In this document: positions 59,705 through 64,000 of the stretch, piece by piece
How positions within the stretch are numbered: position 1 is the first letter of the stretch
How the letters are laid out: the number at the start of each line of letters is the position of its first letter
NCBI GenBank assembly: GCA_013396655.1
Contig: WBMV01009180.1
Coordinates: forward strand, 1-64,000
Reading direction: 5' to 3'
From: Campylorhamphus procurvoides
Lineage: Eukaryota > Chordata > Aves > Passeriformes > Dendrocolaptidae
DNA length: 64,000 nucleotides
Notes under the pieces: generated by a model
Told to the model about the DNA's origin: nothing
The model's database searches: none
Seen by the model: the letters and a program-made list of their open reading frames with translations, nothing else
Program-made: the position numbers and the translations under genes

Positions 59705-62700
59705 TTCACTCTACGCAATACGTGTATGGGCATTATAAAATAGTGTTTCAGATGCAGAACCAGAGAGCTTTAAGAATGCTGCGTTACTGAGTTTTAAAAG
59801 GTAAGGAAATGCCAGATTTAAGGGTGCATGTGCAAAACAAATTCTGTATACTTCTGGGTGCTTTTCGTTTCTTACTGCTAACACCCAGTTGCTATCCCTG
59901 AGTAAGCTGCTTAGAGTACCCCTGAACAGATGCTACCTGTTTCTGCATCAGCAAGTCCTGTCTCCCTGATCCAGTCTCTCCATCTTCCTCTAGCTCACAT
60001 CATTCCTTCAGCCCACCCAGTCTCCAGCTGTGGTGTGGTTGTTACTTTTTTTGTATGTTTGGTGGGTCGCTTTTTTGGGTTTAAAGTTCTTTTACTAAAG
60101 CAGCCCCCCTACCTGGCCCTTTGCAGAGGCCAGTCACTGGCAGGAGAAGGAAAAGCACATCCTGTATTCAGCTCTGATTTCAGCTTTGTTAGCCATGGTG
60201 CACAGCTGATTGAAATCACATGTTGTCTCCTGGGTATGGTGACTGCTCTGCTGCTCTGCTCAGGACTCCAGCTTGACAGAAAGGTGTGCAACATGAGAGT
60301 GCAAACTGCGGAGGTTCAAGTCACTAGGCAAAATTATGAAAGGCTTACAGCTGCCAAATCAGGATAGATGTGCTCCCCTTGTCAGACACAAGGTGTTGGA
60401 GTAGAAGGTTTTATCCTCTATTACAAATATTTCCTTCTTGAAGAAAAGGTCACCAGAAGTTTTTAATACTGAAAAATGTGTCTTCATGTTCTGAAATATC
60501 TGAACTGTATGGCTGAAACTTGTGCAAAAAAATTCAGCCTCAGGCAGGCATCTGGTGTGGAAAGTTTCAGCCCAAACTGCTATTTTGGCAAAGTTGTAAG
60601 CAATGAAAATGTGTTTTAAGAGTGGAAAGTGTGGAACAATCTCTGTACTAAAGCAGAACTTATATTTTGGTGGGTAAAGGAAACCTGTGATGGAGTTCTA
60701 GGCTGAACTGCAATAGCTTTCATTCCCCTTTCCTGTAAGGGGAAGCCCTTACCCAACTTGAAATTCTCCAACAAACAACTATGTCAGTTGAACATTTTTC
60801 TAACACTTACATAGTTACTTTATGAAGCCTTAGCTGTTACCAAGGGGAATGTGGGAAAGTTTTGTGACAGCATTACTGAAACTTCAGGAAAAAAGTAACC
60901 TTGAATTGTGATGGCATACAACGCTTTTATTGCTGGCTCCCGCAGCATGCTGCTAATGATGACAGCAAGTCAAGCAGTAAATTTTGTCATGGGATCCAGT
61001 TTTATAATTAGTTCTGCAGCATTTTGAGCACGTGCATCACCTGGGCTGAAAGTTACTCTAAACCCCCTTGGATGTCTTGCATCTGCATCCCAAAGGAGGT
61101 GTTTGAGAAACACAGCAACTGCCCTGCACATCCCGTTTTGGTTTGGTTGATTTATTGTTCTGTAATTTATAGACTGGCCATGTGAAGGGCATGAATCTCA
61201 AGTATGACTGATTGCACTGTAGAAGAAAGCTCTTTTCAGATCAACCTGAAATTCTTACTGCATTCTGTCCAGCTATGCAAGCTTACCCCAGCCACAGCTG
61301 CTTTCATAGCTGTTGCTGAAACTTGAAACTGGGAGAAAGGTAGAGGAAGTTTGTATACAGGTTTTTTTGATGGTAACCCCCCACAAGATTTTTCCTGTTA
61401 CATTCTGCTTTCTTTTGGCTTTATTCAGCACTGCAGTTGTTTTTACATGTACCCTAATAAGCCTTTTGTCTTGCATTCAAGGTCAAATTTGTTTGTTTGA
61501 CAAAATATTAATCTATGAAGGGTTTATGCACCAATTGTGGACTCTTAACATCCTAGTTATATTGCTCCAGTTAGTATAATACTATGGATCTATTCCATCA
61601 TATGAATTGAGGCACCTTGGATCTTCCCTCAAATCTCACATTTTTAAGATGTCTGGCTATTCTTGTTGCTGTCCTCTGATCTCTCTTGCCTTGTCCACAT
61701 CTTTTGCTGAAGTGTAAAGCAAAAAGCATGAAAGTACATGGAGTCATTGCCTTCTGTGTCTTGAAGTACTGACACATCTTTGATTTAGAATCTTCTAGTT
61801 TTGCTTTGTCATTTTGTCATACTTTTGACTCCTACTCAGTTGTGACCCATTTTACAGTCACTTCCTTTTCTGTAGTACTGCTGGCTGTTCTTTAGTCTGT
61901 ATACATAGACTTAATTTCTCTTTCTTGCTCCTTGCCCATATTGAATGTTGTCTTTTTTGATTTCATGCTATTTTATAGCTTGTACTTTCAAGAAATAACT
62001 GAGTGGTGTTTTGCTATGTCCAGATTCCTGGATGCTTCAATTATTTTTAAAAAATAAAATCAAAACTTCATTCATCATGTCTTTCTGTCTGAGAGGGAGA
62101 AAATGAAAGTTTTGTAATAGGATTCATNTACTATCTCCCTCTCATATACTATTTCTAACGGGGAAGGAGCAAAGCTGGTTTAAAGTGCATCAATATCCTT
62201 TTAGCCCTTTTCCTCATTTAATCTCATTGGTTTTAGTTAATTCATAGCCCTTGATATATACCAAGTCTTCAAGTTCATTGTGTTTATGATATGTAATTGC
62301 TATAGGCAGATCCAATTACTGACTTCTCTTCAATAAATTGCATTCCTCTACTTGAACACCTCCTGAATTTCTCTACTAAAGATGATGCTAGCCTTACAGT
62401 GAAAGGTTATAAGGGTTATCTTTGATTTAATCAGTTTTAGCTTACTCTATTTTCTTTTCATGGTCTTTTCAGATGTGTCTGTTTTTTTGAAATGCAGTCC
62501 TGGAAAACCCCTCATTGTTTGTACCTTCTGATGGCTGCATGTCAGACTTAGTGTAAACCACTGTCTCAGCTCACAGTATGGCAGCACAGTCCAAGAATTT
62601 TTTGACATATGTAGTCTTGTAGTGTTAACAACATATATGGGCTATGTAAATATAACGTGAGCATGGGTTTTAATTGTGAAAAGGAAGAACAAGCAACCCT

Positions 62701-64000
62701 GTCCCCGGGAGAGGGCTGGTTCTCAGCCTTGTGGTCAAAACATCAGAGTCAGGATGTGACATATGCAGTGACACGTTCACCTTCAACTAAGTTTCTCCAT
62801 CACCCCTTCTCTTTAACAAAGCAGTTCCCAGTGATTTCATGGTACATGTTTATTCTTCTGAGCTTTTGAAAGGTCACTCCTCATTTCAAGGGCTCTCTCA
62901 GATGATTAGTAATCAGTTTCGCTTCCTGAATACCAGCCGATCTCAGTGAAAACATAGTAACTGAGTCACTTTGTTATTTTGCTTCCAAGATTACGTTGTA
63001 CATGCATGTTATTGTCACAAGAAGCTTGTATTCCTTGTGATCACATAGCCAGGCAAGCCTCATGGAAAAGATGAGTTCATAAACTCTTGGCAATTGAATT
63101 AGTTTTTAAATTATACTGAACATATCCTGTGAAATCCTTCTGCTCAGGAGAAAAAAAGATCTATGCAAACATATTTACCATTTCAAAAGTTTTGCTGTAC
63201 TTGAGAAGCCTGATATGTCTACAGCCTTGATGTTGTGTTAGTTTCTTCTGGGAACCGAATTCAGACAATGTCACTAACCAGAGGGATTTGTGTCTTAATA
63301 TTCTGGTGGATACATGAAAGCATTTTACTAGGTCAAAGATCAGTATCATAGTCTGTATTTGTTTTGTGCTTTAAGCCACAATTTTATTTTAACTAGGAGC
63401 TAAATAATATTATGCATGGCAAGTTACTGCAGAATATATCTAGCAAAGTTTTTCAAAATGAAACAAAATAAAACACCTTCCCCCCATCACTTCACCCCAG
63501 TCCAATGAGCATTGCCTGAATTTTGCTATTGGAATCAAATGGGCTTCATTTTCTCACTTTCATGGCTGGAGGGAAGAAGTGGGTGGGGTGTACTCTTTTC
63601 TCTCTATCTAGTTTTTACACAGAATCAGTTTGTGTATTGAAATGGCACTTACCTCCCTGAGAAACTGTGTCGGAGCATAACTTTAAATTAATTTAGATGT
63701 ACATGTTGTAGTATTGTCAGAATTAAAGCTCTGCTCTGTGCTAATCTTGATTTTATAAAGTTAAATATATTTTGTAAATTATATGTTCTTTGTATGCTGC
63801 CTCAATCAGCTGAGGTATAGTATATTTTTAAAATCACATGCTTTTTAAAACCAGTATCCCTGGTTTTTTCACTGTGGATGCCAATACGGCTTGTGTCTAC
63901 CAAGACAGGAAGGAAAAGAAGGCAAATAGTGGTTTTCTCTCTTAATTGTTTCCATCCTTCATTTGTCTTAAAAAGAACTTGCTTGTTCTTGAGTGATAAG
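59705..64000. other. AT-rich single-copy DNA, nothing recognised
   Basis: The longest open frame of the window (145 codons, plus, 59930-60367) lies here; it starts with ATG but shows no motif I know and has no splice-site support. One ambiguous base is at 62128. No repeat family, RNA gene or exon is called. Confidence 0.5.

Noticed and set aside
59930..60367. Longest open frame (145 codons, plus strand) as a gene
   Set aside because: No motif, no splice-site or promoter support, and a length within reach of chance in 64 kb.
1..64000. CRISPR arrays, tRNA or rRNA genes, bacterial operons
   Set aside because: No regularly spaced repeats, cloverleaf or conserved rRNA blocks were seen; the CR1 content shows nuclear avian DNA.

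Overview
This is vertebrate nuclear DNA, almost certainly from a bird. The evidence is a set of chicken-repeat-1 (CR1) LINE copies: they end in the short direct repeat of the ATTCTATG type, are 5'-truncated, and encode recognisable CR1 ORF2 protein fragments. There is also one retroviral-type long terminal repeat (LTR). Base composition is AT-rich. No bacterial operon, rRNA, tRNA or CRISPR array is visible. The order or species cannot be fixed from this window.

Layout. A 5'-truncated minus-strand CR1 copy fills about 1-760. From about 761 to 35445 the DNA is mostly single-copy. It holds A-rich and T/G-rich low-complexity tracts, a 10-bp-period purine microsatellite (21661-21696), a short CR1 tail (23061-23102), two adjacent hairpins (27853-27905) and a homeodomain-motif-rich block (32230-32600). 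A nested CR1 composite lies at 35446-36895 and another CR1 3' end at 37861-38160. A second block with regulatory-like motifs is at 46490-46960. A probable ERV LTR lies at about 53336-53945. The rest is AT-rich and unremarkable.

Genes. I could not identify any complete protein-coding gene. The longest open frames (about 100-145 codons) are close to what chance gives in 64 kb, and none matched a family I recognise apart from CR1 ORF2. Some segments carry convincing splice-site pairs around short open frames (37072-37124 plus; 40065-40132 and 17668-17803 minus; 44873-44898 plus). They could be isolated exons, non-coding RNA exons or pseudoexons. Several plus-strand sites place a pyrimidine tract plus AG directly against GTAAx, as recursive splice sites in long introns do. 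Sampled lines suggest T above A, and less consistently G above C, on the plus strand. My working model is an intergenic region or a long intron, possibly of a plus-strand gene. I found no clear sign of a new multi-gene system; the findings below are local structures and testable exon or regulatory candidates.
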